Shown here: piece after piece, positions 1 through 12,394 of the stretch | Layout: each line of letters starts with the position of its first letter | Position numbering within the stretch: the first letter of the stretch is position 1 | Notes under the pieces: model-generated | Seen by the model: the letters and a program-made list of their open reading frames with translations, nothing else | Told to the model about the DNA's origin: nothing | Databases searched by the model: none | Source: Diphasiastrum complanatum | Taxonomy: Eukaryota > Streptophyta > Lycopodiopsida > Lycopodiales > Lycopodiaceae | Direction: 5' to 3' | Assembly (NCBI GenBank): GCA_029204225.1 | Contig: CM055112.1 | Location: 1,495,314-1,559,313, forward strand | Length of the DNA: 64,000 bases | Position numbers and translations under genes: made by a program

Positions 1-703
1 GCCTGAGAGAGCTGTAGTTGTGTTGGAGGCGGTTGGAGATATACAAATGACACAGGCGGATGTTGTGGAAGTCGGTGGGAGGCGGTGAAGATAGATGTAG
101 AGCTTCACATCAACGATGATAAATGCACTATGCCCATCAAGGAAAGACTCGCTACACAGAGAGCAGTTGTAAGTTTCATCTGCCTTTGCTTCATCAGTTT
201 CTGGTGGCCTCCTTTTTCAAGCCTCCTCATTCTGCAAGCTAAAGCAATCCATCACTGTCCACAACTTTTTCTGAGTAGAAGACACCCATCCAAATAGATC
301 AAGATATCTCTCTCTCTCTCTCTCTCTCTCTCGTGTACAAGGCTGAGAGAGACGAGCTCTTTCTCTCTATATTTCTCTCTCCTTCGCATGAGTATAGGCC
401 TGAGAGAGCCGTAGTTGTGTTGGAGGTGGTTGGAGATATACAAATGACATAGGTGGATGTTGTGGAAGTCGGTGGGAGGCGGTGGAGATAGATGTAGAGC
501 TTCACATCAACCATGATGAATTCACTATGCTCATCAGGGAAAGACTAGCTACACAGAGAGCACTTGTAAGTTTCATCTGCCTCTGTTTCATCAGTTTCTG
601 GTGGCCTCCTTTTTCAAGCCTCCTCATTCTGCAAGCTAAAGCAATCCATCGCTGTCCACAACTTTTTCTGAGTAGAAGACACCCATCCAAACAGATCAAG
701 ATT

Positions 704-743
<40 letters not shown>

Positions 744-1130
744 AAGGCTGAGAGAGACGAGCTTTGTCTCTGTATATTTCTCTCTCGTTCGCATGAATAT
801 AGGCCTGAGAGAGCTGTAGTTGTGTTGGAGGCGGTTGGAGATATACAAATGACACAGGTGGATGTTGTGGAAGTCGGTGGGAGGCGGTGGAGATAGATGT
901 AGAGCTTCACATCAACGATGATGAATGCACTATGCTCATCAAGGAAAGACTCGCTACACAGAGAGCAGTTGTAAGTTTCATCTGCCTCTGTTTCATCAGT
1001 TTCTGGTTGCCTCCTTTTTCAAGCCTCCTCAGTTTGCAAGCTAAAGCAATCCATCGGTGTCCACAACTTTTTCTGAGTAGAAGACACTCATTACAGAGCA
1101 AACCTAAGATGTCTGCTTAGCAGCGTCTAA
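1..1130. repeat. Three tandem ~400-bp exon-like repeat units
   Basis: Three head-to-tail units start at 1, 398 and 803, each with the phrase gcctgagagagc. Units 1 and 2 end in a CT microsatellite (about 307-332 and 706-739); the third lacks it and runs into unique sequence. Each unit carries the same open segment, reading VELHINDDECTMLIKERL on the plus strand, followed by a consensus 5' splice site GTAAGT (at 169, 566 and 971). That suggests a duplicated exon with its donor site rather than a satellite. The protein is not recognised. Two more units lie at 62131 and 62523. Confidence 0.8.
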
Positions 1131-2640
1131 GCTAATTCTCTCTCTATCACCGCAAAGTGTACTTGAGAATGTTTTTCTCTATTCGCGGTGTCTTTTTATT
1201 TGCATGTAGTATGTCTCATCATGCTTGCATGAAACTAGTGGAATCATGCTTGCATGAAACTAGTGGATGATCGTTTGAACTGCATGTGCTCAACGATCAG
1301 TTTGTTGCCACACCAGCGATCCAGTTTGCTGTCACACGAGTCTACTATCATTTTTTGGTATTAAAAGATCAGCGTTGAAGTGCATGTGCTCACAGACCAG
1401 TTTGCTGCCACACCAGCGTTGAAGTGGAGTTGCTTTTGCATGCACCGTGAATGTGCAAATTGAAATATGCTTTTTGGGAATATGTCTAACCAACGAATTC
1501 ACAAATCGTAAATCTCTTTATCTCTCTTTCATCAACGATCAGTTTCTTGCCAAACTCGTCTCTCTGACCAGCGATAAGTTTAGAGATGTATTCTATGCAG
1601 ACGCATAGTTTTTACCAGACCTGTCTTTCTCTCATGAGCGATCAGTTTGGAGGTCTACTCTACGCAATGTTATTTAGCTACACCTGTAGGGATCACAATA
1701 GTAATTTTCAAGTGGACTTGTGTGATTGGTAGCATCAACACGCATCTGAGAGACTATAAAAATCACAACTTCTGAAATTTTCCAGGTATTTTCCAGCCAC
1801 GTTTTCCAAAACAATATGCAACTACAATTCTTCTGTGTTTGCATGAATTGGAATTTCTTTTCTTCTGGTATGTGTAGCTTTGGAATGGTCATACTAATTA
1901 AGCAAATCCTTATGAAGTACAAGAGCGCGAGAAACGTGCATGGTCAGTTGATCTTTCTCATAAGAAATTAGATGATTTTCTATCATCTTGTGTAGGTTTT
2001 GCAACGAAACTCCAAGGACGTGATGCATCACCTTTATCTATCATTATGGCTTATTATCGTCAACGAGTTTCTATGACTTTACAATGCACTCAGGCACAGG
2101 TATTTGCCAGCCACGTTTTCCAAAACAATATGCAACTACAATTTTTTTGTGTTTGCATGAATTGGAATTCCTTTTCTTCTGGTATGTGTAGCTTTGGAAT
2201 GGTCATACTAATCAAGCAAATCCTTATGAAGTACAGAGAGTGCAAGAAACGTGCATGGTCAGTTGATCTTTCTCATGCTGACCTAACGAAGCTCGCTAGT
2301 GCTAGTGATGAATCATGGTTGTCAGATTAGTCTTTCTGGTAGCTATCCCCATTAGATTGGAGCGGTTTAGCACCTGATTTCCCTAAGTGTGCTAGCATTT
2401 CACTGCTATGCTTCCCTCAAGCTCAACCATCATGATTCTCATTATGTTCCGTATAGTATGCCCTTGCAGTAATAATTGCAAGCAATGTAGTATCTTCTCC
2501 ATAGTTGTGCCCTTGCAACTTGTAACATGTCAATAATTGTACTGCTCTAAGTTTTTGAACACTACTGCTGCCTGATCAGACTTGTACACTACATCTTGTT
2601 GTTACCTATGCATGCTGCTGGTGGCAAATCTATGCTCATT
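1131..2640 (+). repeat. Left copy of a duplicated tract with an exon-like end
   Basis: This stretch aligns closely, in the same orientation, with 62846-64000. A 25-bp direct duplication around 1221-1270 (catgcttgcatgaaactagt repeated) is absent from the right copy. A terminal exon-like segment ends at 2330 with the frame LSHADLTKLASASDESWLSD and a stop; the right copy keeps that frame and stop at 63711. No known family is recognised. The strand is inferred from the conserved frame and from the upstream GTAAGT donors. Confidence 0.6.
1784..2281 (+). repeat. Duplicated ~178-bp block around a foreign insert
   Basis: The block beginning ggtattttccagccacg occurs at 1784-1961 and again at 2097-2281. 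The right copy has it only once (63479-63663). Between the two left copies sits about 135 bp (1962-2096) that is absent there from the right copy but closely matches 61545-61685. Its frame includes LQGRDASPLSIIMAYYRQRV, matching LQGRGASPLFIITAYYRQRV at 61.6 kb. This looks like an insertion accompanied by a long direct duplication, or a template switch. Confidence 0.7.
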
Positions 2641-3106
2641 AGTTCAGTCATGTATATAGGTAGTTAATTCATCTATCAGTACGTTGAACCTACTGCGATT
2701 TCATGCATGCTGCTACAGATTGATTATCAGACTGCTTCGAAATCTGAGTGTCACAAGAAAAATGAAACCATTCTCCATGTGGGGAAATCCCAAAATTTCC
2801 TAGTTCAACAGCGATTTTCCCATTTCAATAAGGGGGTTTTGGAGTGTCCAAGTAGGGAAAACATTTCCTTGCTTGCAATGGATCTCCAAGGTTCTTAAAG
2901 TAGGAAATTGGTTCAACCTATATAGGAAAATTTGTGATGTTATCTAGGTAAATCTAAATGATAAAGAAATGTATAATCTAAAAATACATTCAAACATCAA
3001 TAAAATGTAAAAACACAACAAATTAGAAACAGTATTAAAATGTAAAATGGAAAACTAAATACATTTAACCCTTAAATATAACCCCTACGTGTAGAATTTA
3101 AGCAAA
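2641..3106. other. AT-rich non-coding stretch
   Basis: No gene, RNA or mobile-element signature was found. From about 2940 the base composition becomes very AT-rich and grades into the minisatellite that follows. Confidence 0.5.
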
Positions 3107-3538
3107 TTAAAAATCCACAAAATGTCAAAATTGAAAACATTAAGTCCTAAGAAAATGCAAGTTCATCAAATTAAAAGCCCAAAAAATGAGATCTATTCAA
3201 GACATTGAAAGCCCTAGAAAATTCTAGGGATTAACATATTAAAAGCCCAAAAAATGAGGTTAATTGAAGACATTGAAATGCTATGGATTATAATATAATT
3301 AAAAGCCTAAAAAAGTCAAAATTCATACATCAAATAGATGAAAAGCATAAAAAATGTAAAAATTCAAGACATTTGAAAGCCCTAAAATATGGCAAGGGCC
3401 CTAAAGACTAAAACCACAGAAACTATAAAAATTCAAGACATAGACAGCCCTTAAAATGTAAGGGTTCAATAGACTAAAATCTCAAAAATGTATAAATGCA
3501 AGACACCGAAAGTTCTAAAGAATGTAAGTCCAAGAAAT
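3107..3538. repeat. Degenerate ~65-bp minisatellite, about seven units
   Basis: Units begin near 3107, 3170, 3238, 3298, 3341, 3410 and 3476. The shared core is attaaaagcccaaaaaatg, then ttcaagacattgaaagccct, then a short aaaatgtaaggg-like tail. Unit length drifts between about 43 and 69 bp, so this is an old array. No coding frame runs through it. Confidence 0.75.
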
Positions 3539-4905
3539 AAATGTACGCCCCCCTTCTTAGGCACTTCTGGTTTTGGGAAGAACTCTTGCTCAAAGTAGCG
3601 TTGTTTTGGAATCATCCCACATTCATAGGTGCCCACATTTAAGGAAAGTTCCTCATTTACAAGTAGCCTCTTATGAAAGAGCAATGCAAATAGGTATATT
3701 TACTCACTCTCCTCCACATGCTTTCGAGGCACTTCTGGTCTTGAGGTAGGTCAATCCATCTAATATTCAGACACCTCTTATACGGTAGCCACTGTTCAAA
3801 GTCATGTCACACAGACCTTAAAACTTGTAAGAGAACCACAATTGTAAGTTATTCCAATGAAAGAATTGCAAAGCATTCAAATAAATCTAGAATAAGCCGC
3901 ATCTATTCTAGTTTGATTTTGTGGGTTTGATGGGGGATTGTTTCGACACGGAAAGAAAAGAGGGGTTATTTGGTATACACACCCAAGAAACAAACACACC
4001 CAAGCAACAAGCACATACATTAAAAAGTTATCTCATACAATCCACAAACAAGATTTTTGCGTACTCCGTCCCAACTCCAGGGACCATTTGCATGAGAGAG
4101 AGAGAGCGAGAGTCACATCAACAATAGACTATTTCACATTGGAGCAATAAACGAACACATGACAAAGTCATGTCACAAAAGTCACAAATAAAATTTATAT
4201 CTATTCCACTAGCTACCACCCCCCCCCCCCCCCCCCCAACCACACAAACACACACATTCACATGCATGTGCATACACATACACATACACAAAACAAGAAA
4301 ATGAAGATTAGTTTTTGTCCACTGCATAGCTTTGTGATTTCACAAGCTGGTGAATCCATCCATCACCCAAGGCTCAGTTATAAGTGTATGATTGTTGTCT
4401 TGAGCATTTCCCATCATTCACCCTCTCTTCTATATCCAAAACATGGGATATGATGGCTGTAACTATCTGTCCATGAGAGTATGTAACTATCTGTCCATGT
4501 GAGCATGTAACTATTTGTCCATACTTAATGCCCATCAAGAAATTTGGCACCTGATGATGGCTCTCAGGATATGAAAACAAATGATGGCCTTCGGGATGAA
4601 ACAAATGATAGATCACTCAAGATATGACAACAAATGATGGCCCTTGTTAAGAGTAGCCAAATTGTTGCACAACTGGGCCACATGAATGGTTATTTTGAGT
4701 ACCGAGGTAGACCATAGTAGTGAACCAGGAACATCTGATCCACCCTTGCCATTGCACATATTCGTTTTTTGCTATTGATCATGATCCCATACCAGAGGAT
4801 GTGTTGTACCAAGAAATTTCAGCAAGCCATCACTCATGATAGCTTGGCATTGGTCCTTATCTTCAAAATGACTCATTGATTGATTGAATTTGAGAAATCC
4901 TAAGT
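3539..4905. other. Non-coding stretch with simple and short tandem repeats
   Basis: It holds a 19-base poly-C run at 4219-4237 followed by CA-rich sequence to about 4290, a GA run near 4095-4110, and a 24-bp tandem repeat (gtaactatctgtccatg...) at 4459-4522. A looser repeat around acaaatgatggcc lies at 4555-4645. Short open frames here are not convincing genes. Confidence 0.6.
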
Positions 4906-5185
4906 TTTGGAAATTCAACTGGCTCAAAGTTTATGCTTGAAATGTAGCTTTGGTCTAGTAGTACATGACACTCATTACTCCACACAACTCATTGAGGGTT
5001 TTCGTTTGACCAATCTCAAGTTCAATAGATTTAGATTGCCCTTATCAAGGAGCTTAGTTTTGACCCCTACATACGTTATCAATAAAATTGATATATAGCT
5101 CAAATTTGATGTCTATCGTGCCAAACAGTTCAAATTTGGTCCTTGTGTTGGGAAAAAGAGCATTCAGATTGCTTATATTTAACAC
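4906..5185. other. Pre-insertion locus left of the copia element
   Basis: Non-coding sequence with loosely repeated phrases such as agctcaaatttgatg. The same style resumes at 10360-10870, so both sides belong to one older repetitive locus split by the element at 5191-10354. Confidence 0.45.
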
Positions 5186-5190
5186 CTTAT
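5186..5190. repeat. Target-site duplication, left copy (cttat)
   Basis: The five bases cttat immediately precede the left LTR and recur immediately after the right LTR at 10355-10359. Exact 5-bp duplication is the usual result of copia integration. Confidence 0.85.
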
Positions 5191-6016
5191 TGTTGAATTT
5201 CACACGTGTGGATTGTCCACTACATGTACTTGTGATCTCCTAAGGTGTGTAGATGCACCAAGATCAAGACTAGATTGAGATTCAAGATCTATATTTGATT
5301 CTATGGCAAAAACACACTACTACATGCATTCAATCACTTCCAACTCTCACTCACACGTATGGGAAGTGTTCCAAAAGTATGCTAAGTAAAAACAAGCTGC
5401 TCTCCTCGAGTAGAGAGAGAAAAAACATCATGAGCTCTCGGGTAGAGAGAGAAAGCTAGGAATCCAATGACACTCAAAATCCACTCAATCTCAAAATCAA
5501 ATAGATCCAAATGAGGAGTACAATGATATTAGTAGATTCATGAGCTACCACTATGCTTAACTATAATTGAATTACACTTTGCCACCTCTTAATTCTATTG
5601 GACCATTGATCCATGCACCTCTAAATTCTATTGGACTATATTCAAGCACACCTCAAATTCCTATTGCACCACACATGGTTCCACCTCTAAATCCTATTGG
5701 ACCTCTTAAACTTCATCAAACAAAAGCATTACACTTGTCTACACTCTAATTGGCACAACTTTGGCCTCCTACTCTATTTTGGCTCAATAGTGGCATTACA
5801 AGTGGAAATGGATAATTTGCCATCTATGCCAAATCTGACCCTATCAACATCCTACACCTAAATGCTTGACTATGAAATTCTATGAGACCCCTACATCAAA
5901 CATTTTGATTTACTTTACAATTCTCCACACATGGGAACATCTTCCACACATGTGAAATTCACTTACAAACTTCTATCATAAAAAATACCAAGCTAGATTT
6001 TTGCCAATTTCTCACA
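5191..6016 (-). repeat. 3' LTR of the deleted copia element
   Basis: Starts tgttgaattt and ends tttctcaca on the plus strand. An internal array based on cctctaaattctattggacc (about 5580-5705) repeats several times. A cacacgtgtg palindrome lies at 5201-5210. The purine-rich tract, seen as ctcctcctcaaaaa, follows at 6017. Confidence 0.9.
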
Positions 6017-6128
6017 CTCCTCCTCAAAAAATAGCTTGGAAAGGTACTAGATCACTTGAGAAGTTTGTAAATCTTTTTGAGTGGATCCTTTGGTATGCAT
6101 AAGAAGTGAAGATCAGCCAAGGGATCCA

Positions 6129-8773
6129 TCATAGCAGCACCCTCACCGTATCCATGATTAGATCTCTTTGGTAGAGATCTCTTGCCAATGCCTTTGAAGA
6201 GTGCTCCACCAATATGCCACTATGATCATGGGCTTTCTCCATGCTTGATGATGATCTTTGCTTTGAAAGTTCCACTTGCATGATGGATGCACCATAAATA
6301 GAGAAATCTGAGGCTTCCAAGCCTCATAAGGATCATGGAGATCAAGATCATAAGATGTGAAACAATAATGATTATCAAGATTATGCTTTCTAGCTTGACT
6401 AGTCCACATACAATGAACTATATCCATGATGGATCTAATCTTGATATCAAAGACTATCTTGATCTTTATTAGGCTAGTTACTCTCTCAAGGATGTAAGCG
6501 TCCACTTTGGATGCTTCACTTAATCTCAAGAGGAGTTTACAATTTGCCTCAAAACATGGGAAAACATGACTTTCAAAAAAGTGAGTACCAAGCTCAATCT
6601 TGTTCTTATTAGAACCAAGAGCATACTTTTGACAATACAATATCTTGATTTCAAAAAGTATTGGAAACACATCTAAGTCAATAATGACAAGAAACATGTC
6701 CATACCATAAGCATCATACAAAACTAGTATAGCTTTTCTTGAACTTTGAGATCCAAAAAATTCAATGAAGCAAGAGGAGCATATATGAATTTGTTGTAGT
6801 AGATACAACATAAAAAATGCCCCTCTTTGCCATGTAAGGTGAGCCATAAAGACTTGGCCATGCATCTTGAAGATCTTCTTGAAATCATATGAAGAAGAAA
6901 CTCCTCCTCACACCTTGGCCCCATCATAACTTGAATACCTTCAAAAAAGATAACTTGTGATGCTTCTTGAGAAGCCTTGATCTCGGCCACTTCCAAGATT
7001 AAATCTTCATGCAATGTGATATCTCTATTCACAATCACTTTTGAAATAGAGAGTGTAAAGACACTAAAGGCCTCCTTGATGGATGAGTATCCAATCATGA
7101 TCCATGAGCTTGGATCATCCTTCCTTCTTGTTTCCAAGGGAATATGTGCAAAGCAAGCACTACCAAGTTCACTAAGGTGATCAACCTTAGGCTTCATCTT
7201 GAATAAAACTTCATATGGTGCTATTCCTTCAAGAGCTCCAATACTCCTCAAAGCTTTGATCTTCAATGAGATTTTCTTCTCAACATATGCTTTCAATAAT
7301 AAGGAATAATCATACACCATAATACTTGAAGAGAGAAGATATGTGCATCTTGTGTGATCATCCTCCTTTGAAATATTGGACATATAAGAAACATCAAGAG
7401 AGTTTGCACTCTCACATGGATTCAATTTGTAGATGCCGTCAAATCTTGATCCATATGCAAGGATCTCACCATCCTTCTTAATCACACAATTGTAAATATT
7501 GAAATTGACATCAAAGCCACTATCAAGAAGTTGGCCAACACTTAAGATGTTCTTTGTAAGCTTTGAGACAAAAAGAACATTGTTGAGAAAGAGATCTTTA
7601 GAAGATGCAAGCTTCGAGGGAATAATCCCTACTCCTTCAATATTGCACTCATGCTTGCTTGCAATGTATATGGTCTTCTTGACTCCATCATAAGACATAA
7701 TAGATGAAAAAAAATTCTTGGAGACACACATATGTGAAGATGCTCCACTATCAATATACCATGAGTCATCCTTGTTGAAGGTGGAAGAGGAGAAGCTTGA
7801 TGCCATAAGAGAGCCTTCTCCATCACTTGCAATATAGTCTTCTTTCTCATTGGTGATGTTGGCTTGATTGAGTTGATTCTTCTTCTTGAAGCAATTGGTG
7901 GCATAATGGCCTTTCTTGCCACAATAAAAGCACTTGATCTTCTTCTTCTTGAGATTTGAAGTAGAAGCATGAGAGTTATCCTCCTCCTCCTCTCCATCTT
8001 GGTCTTTAGCTTTGTCATTAGAGAAGTGATGGTGTTTCTTCTTACTCCTCTCTTTGTGCTTGGCAAATAGAACTCTGCCATCATCATGATTGAGTGATAG
8101 CTTGTCCATCCTCAAGAGTTTGTACTCTTGTCTTGATTCTTCAAAAATAAGCACACTTTGAAGGGCCTCCAAACTTGGTAGCTCCTCCTTAATGGCATAG
8201 GATTGGACAAGGTTGTCATATTCATCTCTCAAGCCATTGAGAATGACTTGGACAAGCTCACTTTGATTGATTGAGTCACCAATACATGCAAGCTCCCTAT
8301 GAATATCCTTGACTCTCAAAACATAATTACATGCACTCTCATCACTCTTTTGACTACTTTGGAAGATTATATCTCTAAGAGTGAGGAGCCTAGAGGTGTT
8401 CTTAGCCTCATACAGGCATCCCAAAGGGAGCCGGGAACCACGACTTAGCTTCCCAGCCTTCAACTCTTGCCATCCAAACCCACTTGACAATGGACTTGAG
8501 ACAATCCCAAGCTTCCTTGGATGTAGAACAATCACCAATCTCCCTCAATATCTCATTAGAGACATTCATCTTATTGTAGTGGAGAGCCATCCTAGCTCTC
8601 TTCTTGTATTTTTGTACTTCTTGAAGAACTTGAGGCTCCTCCTCAATCCCAAGTACAATGTCCATCACATCTTGGAGTATCAAGATGGACTCTATCCTCA
8701 ACTTCCATATTGAATAATTGGAAGTAGACAATCTCTCACTTGGTTGCAACAAGTATGAACTCATTGAATTCAT
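6129..8773 (-). pseudogene. Decayed copia gag-pol with large pol deletions
   Basis: Reading starts at the ATG ending at 8773 (MNSMSSYLLQPSERLSTSNY). Gag is recognisable (EAWDCLK, then TSRLLTLRDIIF) and is followed by a CCHC knuckle, CFYCGKKGHYATNC, near 7900, and a protease motif YIDSGASSHM near 7760. Next come scraps of integrase (DDHTRCTYLL, then APYEVLFKMKPKV) with the catalytic core gone. Only garbled remains of RT and the C-terminal end follow (LVEHSSKALARDL near 6200). A piece of about 75 bp (about 8410-8490) interrupts gag between the codons for CLKSI and YEAKN and shifts the frame, so gag itself is broken. Confidence 0.85.
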
Positions 8774-9517
8774 GTAAAGTGGAGATAAATGAAAGTTATG
8801 AACAAAAAATGTTGCTTCTCTCTCACTATAGGATCCAATAATGGTGTGCTACCATCTCCTATGCAAGATCTTGCAACAAACTGTGAGATGATTCTCACTA
8901 GCTATCTCAATCTCTCCAAAACTAGATCTACTTCACATCAAATGATGGAGTATGGGCAAAGTTAGGATCAAACACTCAAAGTTAGGATCAAATACACTAA
9001 GAAAACAAATTTGACTCAAATACAATGATATTGCATGAAACAAAATGGCTAACATCTCAAAACAGTGCCTAGATCACATATAGATGAGATTGGTAAGCAT
9101 TCAACTGTGATTTTGGATCAAACAAGCAATCTCTTGACCAAACCAAATGTGTCCACCCAGGTCTAGGTGCCCTAACTAACCCTCTTTAAAAGCTTATAAC
9201 TTATGATTGGCACAACCAAATGGAATGAAACTGATTGCATTAGATACTAGACAAAAATAGCTTCAAAACAAGCTATCAAGCAAGATAAATGAATCAAGCA
9301 TGAGAGAGAACTTCCAAACTAAAATTGGATGTTCCTCACACGTGTTTGAGCACCTGATTCTGTACAGTACCAGGTCAGACACAATCAATGTCCTTTTGAT
9401 CTCTTTTGATCCAAGATTGAACAAGATAGCTAGGAAAATGGGCCTTGACAACTTCTAGCTCAAGATTGATGAAAAATTTTCACTTAGATGGATCAAGATG
9501 CATGGTAACCTTAGGTA

Positions 9518-9530
9518 GGCTCTGATACCA
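9518..9530 (-). other. tRNA-iMet primer-binding site
   Basis: On the minus strand the bases TGGTATCAGAGCC directly follow the 5' LTR. This is the standard plant copia primer site for initiator methionine tRNA and fixes the element's orientation. Confidence 0.9.
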
Positions 9531-10354
9531 TGTTGAATTTTACACGTGCGGATTGTCCACTACATGTACTTGTGATCTCCTAGGGTGTGTAGATGCACCA
9601 AGATCAAGACTAGATTGAGATTCAAGATCTATATTTGATTCTATGGCAAAAACACACTACTACATGCATTCAATCACTTCCAACTCTCACTCACACGTAT
9701 GGGAAGTGTTCCAAAAGTATGCTAAGTAAAAACAAGCTGCTCTCCTCGGGTAGAGAGAGAAAAAACATCATGAGCTCTCGGTAAGAGAGAAAGCTAGGAA
9801 TCCAATGACACTCAAAATCCACTCAATCTCAAAATCAATTAGATCCAAATGAGGAGTACAATGATATTAGTAGACTCATGGGCTACCACTATGCTTAACT
9901 ATGATTGAATCACAATTTGCCACCTCTTAATTCTATTGGACCATTGATCCATGCACCTCTAAATTCTATTGGACTATATTCAAGCACACCTCAAATTCCT
10001 ATTGGACCACACATGGTTCCACCTCTAAATCCTATTGGACCTCTTAAACTTCATCAAACAAAAGCATTACACTTGTCTACACTCTAATTGGCACAACTTT
10101 GGCCTCCTACTCTATTTTGGCTCAATAGTGGCATTACAAGTGGAAATGGATAATTTGCCATCTATGCCAAATTTGACCCTATCAACATCCTACACCTAAG
10201 TGCTTGACTATGAAATTCTATGAGACCCCTATATCAAACATTTTGATTTACTTTACAATTATCCACACGTAGGAACATCCTCCACACATGTGAAATTCAC
10301 TTACAAACTTCTATCATAAAAAATACCAAGCTAGATCTTTGCCAATTTCTCACA
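9531..10354 (-). repeat. 5' LTR of the deleted copia element
   Basis: Begins tgttgaattt and ends tttctcaca on the plus strand; collinear with 5191-6016. The cacacgtgtg palindrome is altered here to acacgtgcgg. Confidence 0.9.
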
Positions 10355-10359
10355 CTTAT

Positions 10360-11230
10360 CAATGTAGCTCAAATTCAAGGTGTATCCCTCAAGGTAGCTT
10401 GAGTTTGATGTATACATTGCAAGATAGCTCAAATTTTTGCTACACAGTTTATCGAGCGAGGATAATTGACCAATCATGCATTTAGTATCTTGGGATTATT
10501 CGAGATTGGCCCCTTGTTGATGGAATTGAACCTGATGACCCGAGATTGATCAAATATGATATCTTTAATTTGAGATGGACCAATATTGGCTCTAATTACT
10601 CAAGCTTGCACATTGACTGACCAAATTCAAGGATTGTGAAATTTACAGAATTCAAATAGCTCATTTTTGAAGCCTATAAGTTTAGATAACCCATATTTGA
10701 TTTCTAACATGCGGTTTTGGTCGTTATGACTCACAATAGATAATTGAAATTGGACCAATCTTGACTTTACTACATTCAGATTGCCCGTATTAGTGAAATT
10801 GTATTTCAGAGCCAACAATGACACGTGATATGTAGAGTGGGACAGTGATGGAAAAATCATCTATGATAAATTATAGTTCAAACCAATAGTGCAACTAGAT
10901 TCAATATGTCCTTCAATCACTGATGCACACGCTACCAAGCTTGTCTGCTATGATGTAGACCCCATCGAGCAGCTACCACTATGCCTGCCCTCATTTCAAG
11001 AACTTTAGAAAGACATTCCTTTGGATTTAGAGTTGGGTTTAGAATTAAGATTTGCCAGAATCCAGCCTTCCTTGTCTCGACCCTTTTTGTGTGCGGATCC
11101 GCAATCTGATTGTCCACGATGTCAAGGACCTCATGCATTGTTAAGCATGTCTTTTCACCGTACATACTAGCAAGGTATGGAATTCCATCAAAGACAATGC
11201 CCGACATGTAGATGCTCACACTCGGGCCTT
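10360..11230. other. Repetitive non-coding stretch
   Basis: Continuation of the locus seen at 4.9-5.2 kb, with recurring agctcaaattc/tttgatg phrases. A 95-codon minus-strand frame at 10932-11219 is open but matches nothing I recognise. Confidence 0.4.
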
Positions 11231-12394
11231 GGCAGCCTGAATGTCAATGGGAGAAAACCCAAGGTAAGGTGGCTCAAGTTTCCCAACTCAACAAAGTTTC
11301 TTGAATTTCACATGTGAAGGTCAAGTGTGTGGGTAGCCTAGCACCCCTTAGATGAGGTTTTTAGATTGCAGTTTAGGTGGTGGTTCATCGCCGCCGATGA
11401 CATTGTGAGTTCATTAAATCTTATCATTTAGAGGAAGGAGAAGTCATAATAAAATCTCTATAGGTGAATTTGTGGAAGGATCATTGGGCACATGGACAGT
11501 AGGACCCATAGGTGTCCGAGAGCAAGGAACACGAAGCAAGGGAGGAAAGCTTGCTAGGTGTGAAAAAAGAGGTGAAAACCCGAGAACGTCCAGTATGGTC
11601 AACAATTTGTGATGGAAGCAAGCAAGGAGAGTTTGTGGAAGAAGAGATGTGTGCAACAAGTGTAGCTGGCTTGCATGAGAAAGTTGCCACATGAGCAAAA
11701 TCAACAATCGACGACATAGAATTATGGTCAGAAGCAACAGCTGATCCATGAAGGTAGCTCACAAGAGATGTATTTGAGGTAGGATCAATCGAGAGGGTAG
11801 GAGGGAGGCTGAGAGTAACCTAATGTCGCTCTCAACCACACCATCGCTGGTGTGTGAAGGCTTCCTGGTGATGGACATGGGTTGCTATCTCCCGCTGCCA
11901 TCATTATCTGCTCCAACTCGTTCATTGTAATTTTCCCTGCAGTTGAAAAGTCTAATTGGCTTTTTGGTTTTCAAGGGGAGGCTCAAACTTGACCAGAAAA
12001 AAAAAAAAATTGGATGCCAATGTCAACGCAGGGCCAAGTTCCAACAACCCTTCCAATCCTATGAATGGCTCAGCGGCAATATTGAAATGAACCAAAAAAA
12101 TTTCACGCTCACTTCGCTCTTTCCCTCCTCCTGATTTGTCTTCCTCTGTTTGATCACTCGCTTCTTTTGCTTCATCTTTCTCTGTTTGATCACTCGCTTC
12201 TTCCATAGATCCTTCCCTTGCCGCATCTCTATACCCTTCACTATCTTCTCTTTCTTCCGATAGCATGGCTCAGGGTTTTCTCTCAGGGGTAGGTCATGGC
12301 CTCCATCCTGCCGACAACTCCCTTGGAAACATATGTTTGGCAGCATACCCTACATAGCTTGCTGCTTATATGTGACTTGCAACAGCTACTTTGT
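11231..12394. other. Unassigned stretch with short open frames
   Basis: Several overlapping frames of 90-105 codons lie on both strands (for example 11481-11762 minus, 11952-12266 minus), with low-complexity Glu/Lys/Ser content. None has a recognisable domain. A short CT-rich near-direct repeat, ctctgtttgatcactcgctt, occurs at about 12145 and 12180. Confidence 0.35.

Larger units (their letters stand above)
5191..10354 (-). mobile_element. Internally deleted Ty1/copia element with paired LTRs
   Basis: The element is bounded by LTRs of 826 bp (5191-6016) and 824 bp (9531-10354), both TG...CA in form, and by the 5-bp duplication cttat. Orientation is minus: the primer-binding site lies beside the right LTR and the purine-rich tract beside the left one. 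The interior is only about 3.5 kb, much less than the roughly 4.5 kb of the intact copia at 27.3-33.2 kb. Gag and protease are readable, but the integrase core and most of the reverse transcriptase are missing. It is probably immobile, or mobile only with help in trans. The LTRs differ by several substitutions and short indels, so it is older than the 27.3-kb element. Confidence 0.92.

Noticed and set aside
502-910. Arg/Glu-rich minus-strand frames near the left end
   Set aside because: The RERERE runs are translations of the CT/GA microsatellites.
5567-5749. Pro/Leu-rich 60-codon frame, repeated at 9905-10087
   Set aside because: It lies inside the copia LTRs and reflects the short ctaaattctattgg repeat array, not a gene.
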